Positions 9,952 to 19,069 of a stretch of 64,000 bases of DNA are shown piece after piece. The first letter of the stretch is position 1. Each line of letters begins with the position of its first letter. A model generated the notes under the pieces. That model was not told the DNA's origin and made no database searches. It saw nothing but the letters and a program-made list of their open reading frames with translations. This DNA is from a virus, in IMG/VR virus record IMGVR_UViG_3300018022_000003, positions 1 through 64,000 of that record; one strand, given 5' to 3'. A program made the position numbers and the translations under genes.

Positions 9952-10168
9952 GCTGGCCATCGGGGGGGACGGCAACGCCTCCCTGTCGGTAGAGGGAAGG
10001 CCCCCGATGGTATGCCCGAAGTGCGGCGGTCAGGAATGGCGGCCCGAGAAGGCACTATGCATCTCGAACCCCACGGGGCGTACTACGGTTGATACCTGCA
10101 CGAAGTGCGGCTATGCCCTGGGGGGAAGGCAGGAAGACACCCCGCAGGAGCCGCCCTCCCATCCATGA
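9791..10168 (+). CDS. Small zinc-ribbon protein, unknown function
   Basis: Start chosen at ATG-AGA-GTC (MRVIILQEEL...); an in-frame ATG 15 bases earlier is an alternative. 125 residues. The N-terminal half is helical; residues 75-115 contain CPKCGG...CTKCGY, a four-cysteine zinc ribbon. It overlaps the tail of the RlpA-like frame and shares an ATGA junction with the next gene, so it is probably co-translated. No known family recognised. Confidence 0.6.
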   Translation: MRVIILQEELYSYLCYVVEQYARGGIDPREGLSLYHLHRSVKGTPEVDESQVAKLAIGGDGNASLSVEGRPPMVCPKCGGQEWRPEKALCISNPTGRTTVDTCTKCGYALGGRQEDTPQEPPSHP

Positions 10169-10353
10169 CCCCCAACGAAGAGTACATGGCAGAGATGGAC
10201 CGCATAAAGGCAGAGCGCAAGCGCCTGGACGCCGAGGAGTCCGTGGCCCGCCAGCGCTGGAGGGATGCCAAGGCGAGATGCCAGCACGTATGGGTAGACC
10301 AGAGCTACGTAGGCCTGCTCAAGGTCTGCTCCCTGTGCGGGACCTACGGCTAG
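10165..10353 (+). CDS. Small charged CxxC protein, unknown function
   Basis: 62 residues from an ATGA overlap with the preceding gene. A charged helix (MAEMDRIKAERKRLDAEES) is followed by CQHVW...VCSLCGTYG, a possible half-site for metal. The stop overlaps by four bases the end of the convergent lysozyme gene, so the two transcription units meet here with no intergenic terminator. Confidence 0.55.
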   Translation: MTPNEEYMAEMDRIKAERKRLDAEESVARQRWRDAKARCQHVWVDQSYVGLLKVCSLCGTYG

Positions 10354-10775
10354 CCGTGCAGGAACTCGTCCTTCTCCGCCAGCCTCCTCCTTAGCAGCCC
10401 GGCGACCTCCTTGCCCCCCATCTTGTCCCACTTCTCGAACTCTGCCGCCGCCTCGGGAATCTTCCCCTGGTCCACCAGCTCAAGCAGGGTCGAGTGCTCG
10501 AACCTGTCCGACCCCAGGTTGAAGCAGAAGTCCACCATAGCGTCGTACTCCCCCTGGGTGACCGGCACGGTCACGTAGCGGTCTACCACGGACTCCGCCC
10601 AAGCTATGTCCTGCCCCAGCCATGCCTCGGCCTGCTCCCTCGTGCAGGTCATCCCCTGCACGACGCCGCTCCTGTGGCCGTAGCCTATGGCCCACCCGTT
10701 CCTGTCCCAGTAGGCCTCTAGCTTCAGCCCCTCGAAGCCCTCGGTGAGGGCTAGCCCCCTCTTGGAGTACCTCAT
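10350..10775 (-). CDS. Phage lysozyme, glycoside hydrolase family 24 (T4 type)
   Basis: 141 residues, the size of the catalytic domain alone. The N-terminus shows the GH24 signature: catalytic Glu in LALTEGFEG (E12), then AYWDRNGWAIGYGH, the equivalent of the T4 D20/T26 loop. Residues 70-95 (VTQGEYDAMVDFCFNLG) are the usual second half. It would cleave the MurNAc-GlcNAc bond of peptidoglycan as endolysin. No signal peptide or SAR helix is visible, so a holin or other export route is needed. It is the last of three minus-strand genes, two bases after the tlde1-like gene. Confidence 0.88.
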   Translation of the reverse strand: MRYSKRGLALTEGFEGLKLEAYWDRNGWAIGYGHRSGVVQGMTCTREQAEAWLGQDIAWAESVVDRYVTVPVTQGEYDAMVDFCFNLGSDRFEHSTLLELVDQGKIPEAAAEFEKWDKMGGKEVAGLLRRRLAEKDEFLHG

Positions 10776-10777
10776 GC

Positions 10778-11167
10778 CTACCTCACTACGCTCACGGTAT
10801 GGTCGTCCGACTTCCACATCGCCTCCCTGACCGGGCGGGGCATGACGATGCACCCCTCGGACCCGTGCCCTGGGTCGGCGATGAGGTCCCCGTGGCAGTA
10901 GAAGTCCCCCCTCTTGCACATGTCGTTGGCGGGGTCGGGCTTCAGCGGGATGGCGTACGCCCCCACCCTTGAGTGCTCTATGGGGTCCTGCATGTAGTAG
11001 GTCCCCCTGGGCAGCGGGCCGCAGTTGTGGACGCACTGCGCATCGGGGTTGTTCACCCACTTGGCGTCCCAGGCGTCCCCGATGTTCCCGCCTGCGTACC
11101 CCGTGGCGGCGAGCGTGCCGTCCGGGCGGGTAAGCTTCCCCGTAGACTGCTGGAATGTCCAAGGCAT
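10778..11167 (-). CDS. tlde1/DUF2778-type L,D-transpeptidase-like cell-wall protein
   Basis: 129 residues. The pattern GPLPRGTYYM, then YCHGD (H92), then GSEGCIVMPRPVR (C106, R111) follows the DUF2778/tlde1 family, in which a His/Cys pair exchanges or cuts D-amino-acid-containing peptide bonds of peptidoglycan. No secretion signal is apparent. Its place next to a lysozyme suggests a lysis or virion-borne wall-entry role; that is inference. Confidence 0.7.
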   Translation of the reverse strand: MPWTFQQSTGKLTRPDGTLAATGYAGGNIGDAWDAKWVNNPDAQCVHNCGPLPRGTYYMQDPIEHSRVGAYAIPLKPDPANDMCKRGDFYCHGDLIADPGHGSEGCIVMPRPVREAMWKSDDHTVSVVR

Positions 11168-11176
11168 CCTGCCCTC

Positions 11177-11716
11177 CTATACCGCCACGTCCAGGTAGGC
11201 GGTGTCCCTGCCGAAGTCCACGTTCACCACCATGCTGCTGGTAACGTCCTCCGAGCCTGGGTCGTGCGAGTAGATAACGGATATCACCCCGTTGGCGTAC
11301 GACAGCCCGACCGGGAGGAACCCTATCAGGTAGGTGGCATAGTTGGGGTTCCCCAGGGCGTAGTTGTCCGCCAGCATCAGGCCGTCCTGGAAGAGGAAGG
11401 TCATCCACAGCGGCAGGGCGGGGGTGCTCTCGTCTAGTATGGTCATGGACGCCCTCCCGAGCAGCACCAGCCCGTAGGCCGGGAAGGCAGGGGAGGTGCC
11501 CCTGTACGGCCCCGGCGTCTCCGTGTACCAGGAGGCGACCGTAGGGGGGGAGTCCTCCGCCCCCGCCGTATAGTGGGAGCCGTTGGCAGCGAACCCCGTA
11601 TGCCCATTGTCCTCAGGGAAGTAGAAGCTGTCCCCTCCCGACTGCTGGATTAGGGCAGTGGCGGTTATCGGCTGGTTTCCATAGGCGTAGGGCTGGGCTT
11701 GTAGGATATACCCCAT
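11177..11716 (-). CDS. Virion-like protein of unknown function
   Basis: Start set at MGYILQAQPY because an AGAGGA ribosome site sits just upstream; the frame extends 15 codons further. 179 residues, Tyr/Gly/Pro-rich, with alternating hydrophobic strands in the C-terminal half (TYLIGFLPVGLSYANGVISVIYS). No catalytic motif or membrane segment. It is first in the minus-strand cassette and diverges from the large structural operon, so it could be a structural cap or fibre tip. No family recognised. Confidence 0.55.
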   Translation of the reverse strand: MGYILQAQPYAYGNQPITATALIQQSGGDSFYFPEDNGHTGFAANGSHYTAGAEDSPPTVASWYTETPGPYRGTSPAFPAYGLVLLGRASMTILDESTPALPLWMTFLFQDGLMLADNYALGNPNYATYLIGFLPVGLSYANGVISVIYSHDPGSEDVTSSMVVNVDFGRDTAYLDVAV

Positions 11717-11772
11717 CTTCAATCCTCTGACTTTGCTCCTACTAATTAGATGCGAAGTCAAGGCGGAGGACT

Positions 11773-14700
11773 ATGTTTGAGTATCCCTCGGTAGTTTCCC
11801 GGACGCTCGACCCGGCCGGCAAGAGCCTGCTGACCGTCGTGGCCCTCCACGACCACGAGATTTCCGATGCGGACGTCAACCTTATCCAGGACCTCCAGGG
11901 CTACAAGAGGCACCAGGTGCTCAAGGACGGGCCAGCGACCTCCGGCTGCCTGACCTGGAGTCCCTTCGTGTACAACACCTCCATCTCCAGCGTCTTCGTC
12001 ATCCCCTCTTTTGACGTCCTGTTCAACGGCGAGGAGGTCACGGTCACGGGGTACCTCTCCGCCGACCAGACCCTCAACCAGGTCCTCCTCCCCTCCCCGG
12101 TCTCCTGGCCGGGGGTTGACGTGGAGCAGGCTAGGATATACGTCGTCTTCCTGGAGCTTTGGTACCAGGCCCTAGACCCGACCACCGGTGCAGGGTACTA
12201 CTCCATCACCGACCCCGTGACGGGGGCCATCTCCAACTACTTCTGGCCCTACGGGTGCGTGAGGCCGGACCCCGGCCTCTACGAGTCCATGCCAGACGAC
12301 TCCGTGGACATATTCGGCACCCTGACCGCAGGCGGGGGCCTCTACACTACCCAGCGTGCCCAGGTACAGTGGAGCCTCAACATCCAGCGTGTCGGCCTGA
12401 GTTACGACTTCAAGCGGTACCGCTACGGGCTTGACCCGGTCGGCACCGGCCCCCTCCAGGCGGTCTACGCCCAGGCAAGCCAGGCCTCCCCCATCACGGT
12501 GGACGCCTCCTACCAGTTCCAGAACCTCGGGGCCGTCACGGGGGATACCGGGCTGTGGAGGGCAGGCAACGGCAACCCCAACAATGCCCTGGGGACCATG
12601 GACGGCTACAGCTACGCCATGCCCGTCGCCGTGGTCTTCCAGCGCAACACCGGCATCTTCAGCCTAGGCTCCAACATCTTCGGGTGCGCCAGCGCCAGGA
12701 CCTCCAACTCCGGCACGCTCGCCACGGGGGTGTCCGGCCGGTTCGACTCCCGGCTCGCCGACCAGGTGTTCCCAGACGACACGGTGGATACCAGGCAGTC
12801 CGTGAGCCTGGACGGGTGGGACTACGGGAAGCTGGCCGGTGAGGGCCTCACGGACCTTATCACCGGCAGCCTCAGGTCCGCCATCGGCCGTGGGCAGCCC
12901 CCTGGTATGAACCCCTACGACCTAGGCTCGGCGCTCGACTACTATGTCTCCATAGCCCCGTCCATCGTCGCCAATACCAACACGGTGGGGGCCTTCGACG
13001 GGTTTATGAACGGCTTCAGCTCCGACCAGAGGACCTTCTACGTCACCAAGCAGGTCAGCGTCTACGGTACGCCCAGCACGCCCCAGAACCCTGACGGCTC
13101 CTCGGGCACGATAGGGAAGTCCGTGGGCACCGTGGGGGCGGCCTGGTCCCAGAACGACGCCTTCACCGTCTGCCTGCCCTCGGCCTCCTCCACCATCTCC
13201 GCCTCCGCCGTCATCTCCTCGGCCTTCGTACAGGGGTTCAACACCCCCGTGGGGGGAAGGTCCAGGGTCCCCATAACCCTCCTGTCCGGCCAGGTGCTAG
13301 TGCAGGGCCTCAACTCCCGCACCGTCGTGGTGTCCTTCCCGCAGAACCTCTACGGCACGGCCTACGACCCAGGCACCAACAACCTGTACGTCACCCTTGG
13401 CATCACCTACCCGGCAGGCAGCAGCGCCAGCCTGGTGAACATACCTGTCGCCATGGACGGAGGCTCCCTGTACGACGGCACCACGGGCAAGACCCTCCCG
13501 GTGTACGGCGTCTCCGAGTACGCCATCCAGGCGCAGCAGATATCCTCCCTGGCATACCAGGTATGGGCCTACAACCCGGAGTACTCCAGCGTCCAGTTCG
13601 GCACCAGGGTATGGGTCAGGGTGGCAGGCTCCACCGGGGTCCAGCAGACGGTCGTAGGGGGGGTAACCACCACCTTCATAGTCCCTGTCCAGGGCATCAA
13701 CGGGCAGGTCAACGGCCTCTACGTGGTCGGGGCGTGGGACCTGGCCACCGGCACCTCCTACTCCATCTCCGGCAGGATGATGAGCGGCACCAACTGCATC
13801 GTCACCATCCAGGCACCCGTCCCCTCTGCCTCCACGGTGGTCATGTCCTTCATAGCCCAGGACACTGCCCAGGTGGCCTATAACCCGTCTGTCAAGGGGG
13901 TTACCCAGGTGGAGGAGACAGTGCTCTTTGGCACCTATGCCAAGACCCCCAGCTCGCCTGCCAACTCCCCCAGCCTGTGGGCCGACAGCAGGGTCGTGGT
14001 GGAGTCCGTGTCCTACGACAACGTCTCGGGGGCAAGCACCGTGGTCCTGGCTGGCAACCACTGTATCATCAAGGGGATATCCGGCAACGATGTCGGCAGG
14101 CTGGTATGGGTCCAGGACCAGTTCGGCAACCTCAACGCCGTGAACGTGTCCACGGCCAGCTTCAGCAACGGCTACGCCATAGTCGTGGTCCCCCACACCA
14201 ACCTGGACCCGACCCAGGGCGGCAGCACCTTCCTGTTCGTAGGCTCCATACTCCCGGCCTTCTCCACCGACTCCTCCCTCACGGTGGAGGAGCGCTATGT
14301 CCCCTACCAGGGGGAGGGGGTCGAGGGGCACTCCTACGAGGTCCTGTACGCCTCCGACAGCGCCCTTATCACCACCAACGGGACGGGCACCGCACCGGTC
14401 ATAGGCCTATCGGACGTGTTCCCCTACAACCGCCAGATTCCTATCTCCACCACCCTGCCCTCCCAGGTGGGGTGGTCGGACGCCACGCTTTCCAACACCC
14501 CCCTGGCGACCCTGTTCGACTCCAACTTCGTAGCGATGCGGCAGAACAACGTGGAGACGGTCTTCGAGGCACCGCTGCACACCAACGACTTCATCATGCC
14601 CGTGAACCGGGACATCAGGAAGCAGGTGCAGCTCCTCCAGGGGGGCAGCGGCGGCAGGGGGTTCGCCAAGGCCCTACCGCACCTGGGGTTCGCCATCGAG

Positions 14701-15648
14701 CCGCCCGCCCCCAAGACCGTGCTGGGGCAGAACCTACAGTCCACGACCGCCCCCATCGTCCTGTACGTGAACAATGCCAGCGGCAACGACAACAGCAACG
14801 GCCTCAGCCGCCTGACCGCCAAGCGCACCATCACCGGGGCCGTGAACTCCCTGCCCCCCGTGCTCAGGCACCCCTGCTCCATCCAGCTCATCACCACCGG
14901 GGTCCCCTATGTCATCGCCAACATCTCGTCCTCCCTCCAGATTATAGCCCTGGGGGACGGGACGCTGCGCACCGCCAAGTGGTATGCCCTGGCCAACCTG
15001 GCGTTCAGCATCCAGGAGGAGGGCAGGGTGGTAATCACCAGCACGGCGGACGCCACCAGCCCCATCGTCATCGACGGCACGGGCTGGGCGGGGTTCGGGG
15101 ACGGCCCGACCTCGGCCTTCTTCGTAAACAGCAGCCGGGTGATGTTCAACAACATCCAGTTCCAGGGGTTCGTCAACCCTGCCGTGTACGGCATAGACTC
15201 GGACGTCGAGTTCGTGGGCTGCATCTTCCGGGACAACTCCCAGGCAGGCGGGTTCGAGCAGGGGAGCGGCGTGATAATGACAGGAGGGGGCATAACCCTC
15301 CCCACGGGGGGCAACGGGTTCGTGCTCTCCCAGTCGGAGCTGACTGCCTCCGGGGTGACGCTGGCAGTGGCCGCCGGGGCATCGCCCGGCTCCTTCTTTA
15401 CGGCAGAGCGCTCCTCCTGCGTCAACCTGTCCCAGCACCAGATATCCTCGCAGGAGGCTGGCATACTCCCCACTACGGTGGTGGCCTATGCCCAGCTCAA
15501 CTCCAGCATCGTGGTGGACAAGACCTTCCAGACCGCAGGGGAGGCGGTCCTGACGGCCAACTCGATACTGGCACGCTCCGTGAACATAGACCCGTTCCTA
15601 GGAGGCATCAACGCCGACAGCACGTCTGCTGTGGTAACACAGCTATAG
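11773..15648 (+). CDS. Giant baseplate/tail-fibre protein with C-terminal beta-helix
   Basis: 1291 residues, start backed by GGCGGAGG. The first 200 residues (LTVVALHDHEISDADVNLIQ...GCLTWSPFVYN) resemble N-terminal anchoring regions of phage baseplate or fibre proteins. Residues about 985-1220 are a right-handed beta-helix candidate: a start resembling DUF1565 (LYVNNASGNDNSNGLSRLTA) followed by rungs with regularly spaced hydrophobics and Asn (VFVNSSRVMFNNIQFQG, then DVEFVGCIFRDNS). Such helices in tail proteins often bind or cleave surface polysaccharide; no acid pair can be assigned here. It heads a long co-directional structural operon. Confidence 0.6.
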   Translation: MFEYPSVVSRTLDPAGKSLLTVVALHDHEISDADVNLIQDLQGYKRHQVLKDGPATSGCLTWSPFVYNTSISSVFVIPSFDVLFNGEEVTVTGYLSADQTLNQVLLPSPVSWPGVDVEQARIYVVFLELWYQALDPTTGAGYYSITDPVTGAISNYFWPYGCVRPDPGLYESMPDDSVDIFGTLTAGGGLYTTQRAQVQWSLNIQRVGLSYDFKRYRYGLDPVGTGPLQAVYAQASQASPITVDASYQFQNLGAVTGDTGLWRAGNGNPNNALGTMDGYSYAMPVAVVFQRNTGIFSLGSNIFGCASARTSNSGTLATGVSGRFDSRLADQVFPDDTVDTRQSVSLDGWDYGKLAGEGLTDLITGSLRSAIGRGQPPGMNPYDLGSALDYYVSIAPSIVANTNTVGAFDGFMNGFSSDQRTFYVTKQVSVYGTPSTPQNPDGSSGTIGKSVGTVGAAWSQNDAFTVCLPSASSTISASAVISSAFVQGFNTPVGGRSRVPITLLSGQVLVQGLNSRTVVVSFPQNLYGTAYDPGTNNLYVTLGITYPAGSSASLVNIPVAMDGGSLYDGTTGKTLPVYGVSEYAIQAQQISSLAYQVWAYNPEYSSVQFGTRVWVRVAGSTGVQQTVVGGVTTTFIVPVQGINGQVNGLYVVGAWDLATGTSYSISGRMMSGTNCIVTIQAPVPSASTVVMSFIAQDTAQVAYNPSVKGVTQVEETVLFGTYAKTPSSPANSPSLWADSRVVVESVSYDNVSGASTVVLAGNHCIIKGISGNDVGRLVWVQDQFGNLNAVNVSTASFSNGYAIVVVPHTNLDPTQGGSTFLFVGSILPAFSTDSSLTVEERYVPYQGEGVEGHSYEVLYASDSALITTNGTGTAPVIGLSDVFPYNRQIPISTTLPSQVGWSDATLSNTPLATLFDSNFVAMRQNNVETVFEAPLHTNDFIMPVNRDIRKQVQLLQGGSGGRGFAKALPHLGFAIEPPAPKTVLGQNLQSTTAPIVLYVNNASGNDNSNGLSRLTAKRTITGAVNSLPPVLRHPCSIQLITTGVPYVIANISSSLQIIALGDGTLRTAKWYALANLAFSIQEEGRVVITSTADATSPIVIDGTGWAGFGDGPTSAFFVNSSRVMFNNIQFQGFVNPAVYGIDSDVEFVGCIFRDNSQAGGFEQGSGVIMTGGGITLPTGGNGFVLSQSELTASGVTLAVAAGASPGSFFTAERSSCVNLSQHQISSQEAGILPTTVVAYAQLNSSIVVDKTFQTAGEAVLTANSILARSVNIDPFLGGINADSTSAVVTQL

Positions 15649-15658
15649 GACAAAATCC

Positions 15659-18600
15659 ATGAGCCTACCCCTGCTTCCGGTATCGCCCGCCGTCGCCAAC
15701 ATCGACGAGAACCTTATCCTGACGGTCAACTGGAACCCGCCCACCGTCAACGGCGGGTACACCATGTACGCCGGGTGGAACATCTACCTGTTCATACCCC
15801 CGGCTGCGGCCATCCCCCTTACCTACTTTACCACCGGCACCGAGTCCGGGGGCACGCCCAGCAGCCCCAACTTCCAGCAGACGCTCGGGGTCGGGGACTA
15901 CGCTATCAATATGGAGGCCCTGTCCTCCGACTATACCCAGTACCTCAACAGCCTCCAGTGGGACAGCAACCATACCTTCCCCCCCGTCATCACCAGCAGC
16001 CTGGTAAGCTATAGCAGCTCTACCCTCCTCCTGGGTCAGACCCTAACCGTCACCCTGAGCAGCCTCTACGACGGCAGCAATGCCAGCAGTTGGCAGGTCT
16101 CCTACCAGGACGGGACCTCCTCCGGCTGGATGCCCCTCAGCAGCCGGACCGTGACCAAGATTTTCAACACGCCGGGGCAGCAGGTCTTGACCGTGCAGGT
16201 GCTCAGCGACTTCGGCGGCAACGTCCCGCCCGTCAAGCTGACCCGCTCCTTCTCCTTCAGCGTCTTCGTGGTAAACCAGGTGTACAGCGCCCCGTCCGAG
16301 ACGTCCATCACCGGGACCCTCGGCGTCGGCGGCGAGCAGGGGTTCGAGATAATCGACAACACCTCCGGCCAGGCGGTCCCCCAGCCCTACGAGGTCATAG
16401 CCAAGGGAATCGTGCGTGACATAATGACCAACGAGCTTAAGCTGCTCGTGGCCACCAGCCGCTTCAGCAACGCAAGCTCCCTGCTCGGGACCATGGCCCT
16501 GGACGTGTTCCCGCTCAACGGCCGCCCGCAGCTCAACGAGCCTCTCCTCCCGCTCACCGAGGTGACGCCCGGCAACAGCTCCGTCATCCCTGTCACGATA
16601 ACCACCGTCGCCCTCCCCAGCGACTCCTATATCGGCCAGCCCTGCGAGTACTTCAGGTTCATGCAGGCCACGGGCGGCACGCCGTTCGTGGAGCTTGGCG
16701 CACCCCCCAGCACCACCACCACCGACAGCCTCTATATCTGGTCTGCCGAGGGCATGCCCCCCGGCCTGGAGATGAGCAGCGACGGCACCATAAGCGGCAT
16801 CCCGACCCAGCTCGGCACCTTTACCGTCGTCGTGTCCGCCATGGACATCAGCGTCCCGCCCTTCATTGCAGAGATGACCTACACCAGCCAGTTCGCCTAC
16901 GTCATCAAGTCCAACCTGACGATAACCACCCCGTCCGTCCCCGACGCCCAGGTCCTCGTCCCCTACAGCAAGCAGCTTGAGAGCACGGGCGGCATAGCCC
17001 CCCTCCTGTGGTCCATCGAGGCGGGCACCCTGCCCATCGGCCTCTCCCTCGGACAGGGCACCGGCATGATATCCGGCGTCCCCTGCACCTACAGCATGCA
17101 GGATTTCGCCGGCCAGTTCAGCGTCACCGTGCAGGTGCAGGACTCCGTAGGGGCGCTGGCCTCCAGGACCTATACCCTGAGCCTTTTCCCGGCCTCCCTC
17201 CAGTTCGGGCCGCTGGACCAGCCGGTCATCTACGCCGGGCAGTCCTACAGGATTGACATCCCCGTGTTCGGCGGCACCCCGCCCTACACCCTTGCCTCCT
17301 TCACGGACGACGGCATGGCGGCCCTGGACCCTACAAGCGCCCATGCCCTGATGGGGGGGGTGTTCGAGTTCCAGATTAACGTCGCCAACTCCAACGCCGG
17401 GGTACACAGCTTCGCAGTGACGGTGAACGACTCTGCGGCCGGGTCCGCCAACAAGACCTTCTACTACACCGTGGGGCCGCAGGTAAGCTCCATAGAGGTG
17501 GTAGAGGCGGCGTTCGACCACCAGTGGGGGACCGGCGACACGACCTCCACGGCCCACGACATAGCAGGGTCCCTCGGCGGGTTCCTCATCAACCAGGGCA
17601 ACGTGCTTACCGTCTCGGACTTCTCCAGGTCCAGCGGCCTGGCGGTAAAGGTTGTGCCCTCGGGCACCGTGGCCCTGTCCCCGCCGTCGCCCGCCTCCAC
17701 CCCCCTGGTCGAGGTGGCCGGACCCCCCACCTCCTTCTGCAACTCCGAGGTAAGGGTCAATGTGCCCCTGACCAACGGCACGGCCACGGTGGCCACCATC
17801 ATACGGGAGTTCGAGCTGCTTACCCACAACAGCGTCTCCGACATGGGAGGGGAGCTAATCTACCCACGCCCGTATATCGTAGGGGATTTCGTCGGCATGT
17901 ACCCCCCGAGGCCCTACTTCAACTCCCCCGAGGTCAGCACCTTCCCGGCAGGCAGCCCCCCGGTATCCCTTACCTCCAGGGTCCAGGCAGGCTCCTCCCT
18001 CCCTCCGGGCCTCTCCCTCGACCAGGTCACGGGGCTGGTGTACGGCAGCCTGCTGGGCATCTTCGGCACCGGGCCGGGGCCGACGCCGCCCTCCCAGTCC
18101 GCCAGCATCTCTACCCCCCCGCACATGGGGGCTACCGCCACGGTGGGGGTGCAGTACTACGTGACCAACGGCAATATCCTGATATCCGTCCTGTACACCG
18201 GGTACTCGCAGACCGACCCCAACCTGCCCGTCATCAAGAACACCCTGGCAGGGGCAACGGTAGGCTCCCCGTTCGTCCCCAATACGACGGCGGTCGTGGA
18301 CGTGACGACCAACAGCTTCGTCATGGAGTACAACTACCTCGCTACCGTCGCAGGCACGGACGTCATAAGCCTCGTGCAGGGCGGCACGGTGTTCGACATC
18401 GTGGTCATCGTGGTCAGCTCCCCGTCCCTCAGTGCCACCGGGCTTAGCTCCAACACCAGCCTTCCGGCATCGACGGTGAACACTACCGGGGCCACCCTAA
18501 ACCCGCCGGTCACGGTCACCGGAGGCGTGCCCCCGTATACCTACACCCTGACCACGGACATTGGCCATACTACCCCGAACACCTTCACCATAACCAACAA

Positions 18601-19060
18601 CGGGACCGCCAACGCTGCCCTCAAGGTGCAGAACCCCGCTGTCGGGCCGGGCACTACCCTGTCGTGGAGCGGCAGCATCCAGGTCACGGACTCGGCCGCC
18701 GCCACGCAGTTCGTCACGGGGACCTACACGGTCAACGTGATTATCACCACCTCCGCACTCACGGCGACGGGCAGGAACGAGGCGTACAGCAACGCCATAG
18801 ACGGACTGCCCATAGGGGCCGTGCCCATCCCCGTCACTGTCACCGGAGGGACTGCGCCCTACAGCTACAACCTGGCCATCCCTGCCACGCAGTACTTCGA
18901 GGTAGTGAACAACAACAGTGCCTCCGCAGGCATCCTGTTCACCGGAGGCTCGGTCACCGGCAGCTTCAGCACCAATGTGAGCATAACGGTCACCGACGCC
19001 GCAGGCGGCGTCGTCTCCGCCGTGGGCAAGATTACGATAATCGTAGCGGTTGCATGGTAG
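15659..19060 (+). CDS. Giant Ig-like repeat virion protein 1
   Basis: 1133 residues. Repeats with the He_PIG/Ig-like signature recur (LPPGL-type turn followed by SxDGTISGIPTQLGTFTVVVSA; likewise LPIGLSLGQGTGMISGVP). The strand motif GG[TV]PPYT or GGTAPYSY occurs four times. Thr and Ser are very abundant. Such domains decorate phage tails and adhesins and bind carbohydrate weakly. It is followed nine bases later by a longer paralogue. No transmembrane or catalytic segment is visible. Confidence 0.65.
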   Translation: MSLPLLPVSPAVANIDENLILTVNWNPPTVNGGYTMYAGWNIYLFIPPAAAIPLTYFTTGTESGGTPSSPNFQQTLGVGDYAINMEALSSDYTQYLNSLQWDSNHTFPPVITSSLVSYSSSTLLLGQTLTVTLSSLYDGSNASSWQVSYQDGTSSGWMPLSSRTVTKIFNTPGQQVLTVQVLSDFGGNVPPVKLTRSFSFSVFVVNQVYSAPSETSITGTLGVGGEQGFEIIDNTSGQAVPQPYEVIAKGIVRDIMTNELKLLVATSRFSNASSLLGTMALDVFPLNGRPQLNEPLLPLTEVTPGNSSVIPVTITTVALPSDSYIGQPCEYFRFMQATGGTPFVELGAPPSTTTTDSLYIWSAEGMPPGLEMSSDGTISGIPTQLGTFTVVVSAMDISVPPFIAEMTYTSQFAYVIKSNLTITTPSVPDAQVLVPYSKQLESTGGIAPLLWSIEAGTLPIGLSLGQGTGMISGVPCTYSMQDFAGQFSVTVQVQDSVGALASRTYTLSLFPASLQFGPLDQPVIYAGQSYRIDIPVFGGTPPYTLASFTDDGMAALDPTSAHALMGGVFEFQINVANSNAGVHSFAVTVNDSAAGSANKTFYYTVGPQVSSIEVVEAAFDHQWGTGDTTSTAHDIAGSLGGFLINQGNVLTVSDFSRSSGLAVKVVPSGTVALSPPSPASTPLVEVAGPPTSFCNSEVRVNVPLTNGTATVATIIREFELLTHNSVSDMGGELIYPRPYIVGDFVGMYPPRPYFNSPEVSTFPAGSPPVSLTSRVQAGSSLPPGLSLDQVTGLVYGSLLGIFGTGPGPTPPSQSASISTPPHMGATATVGVQYYVTNGNILISVLYTGYSQTDPNLPVIKNTLAGATVGSPFVPNTTAVVDVTTNSFVMEYNYLATVAGTDVISLVQGGTVFDIVVIVVSSPSLSATGLSSNTSLPASTVNTTGATLNPPVTVTGGVPPYTYTLTTDIGHTTPNTFTITNNGTANAALKVQNPAVGPGTTLSWSGSIQVTDSAAATQFVTGTYTVNVIITTSALTATGRNEAYSNAIDGLPIGAVPIPVTVTGGTAPYSYNLAIPATQYFEVVNNNSASAGILFTGGSVTGSFSTNVSITVTDAAGGVVSAVGKITIIVAVAW

Positions 19061-19069
19061 GAGAGGAGA

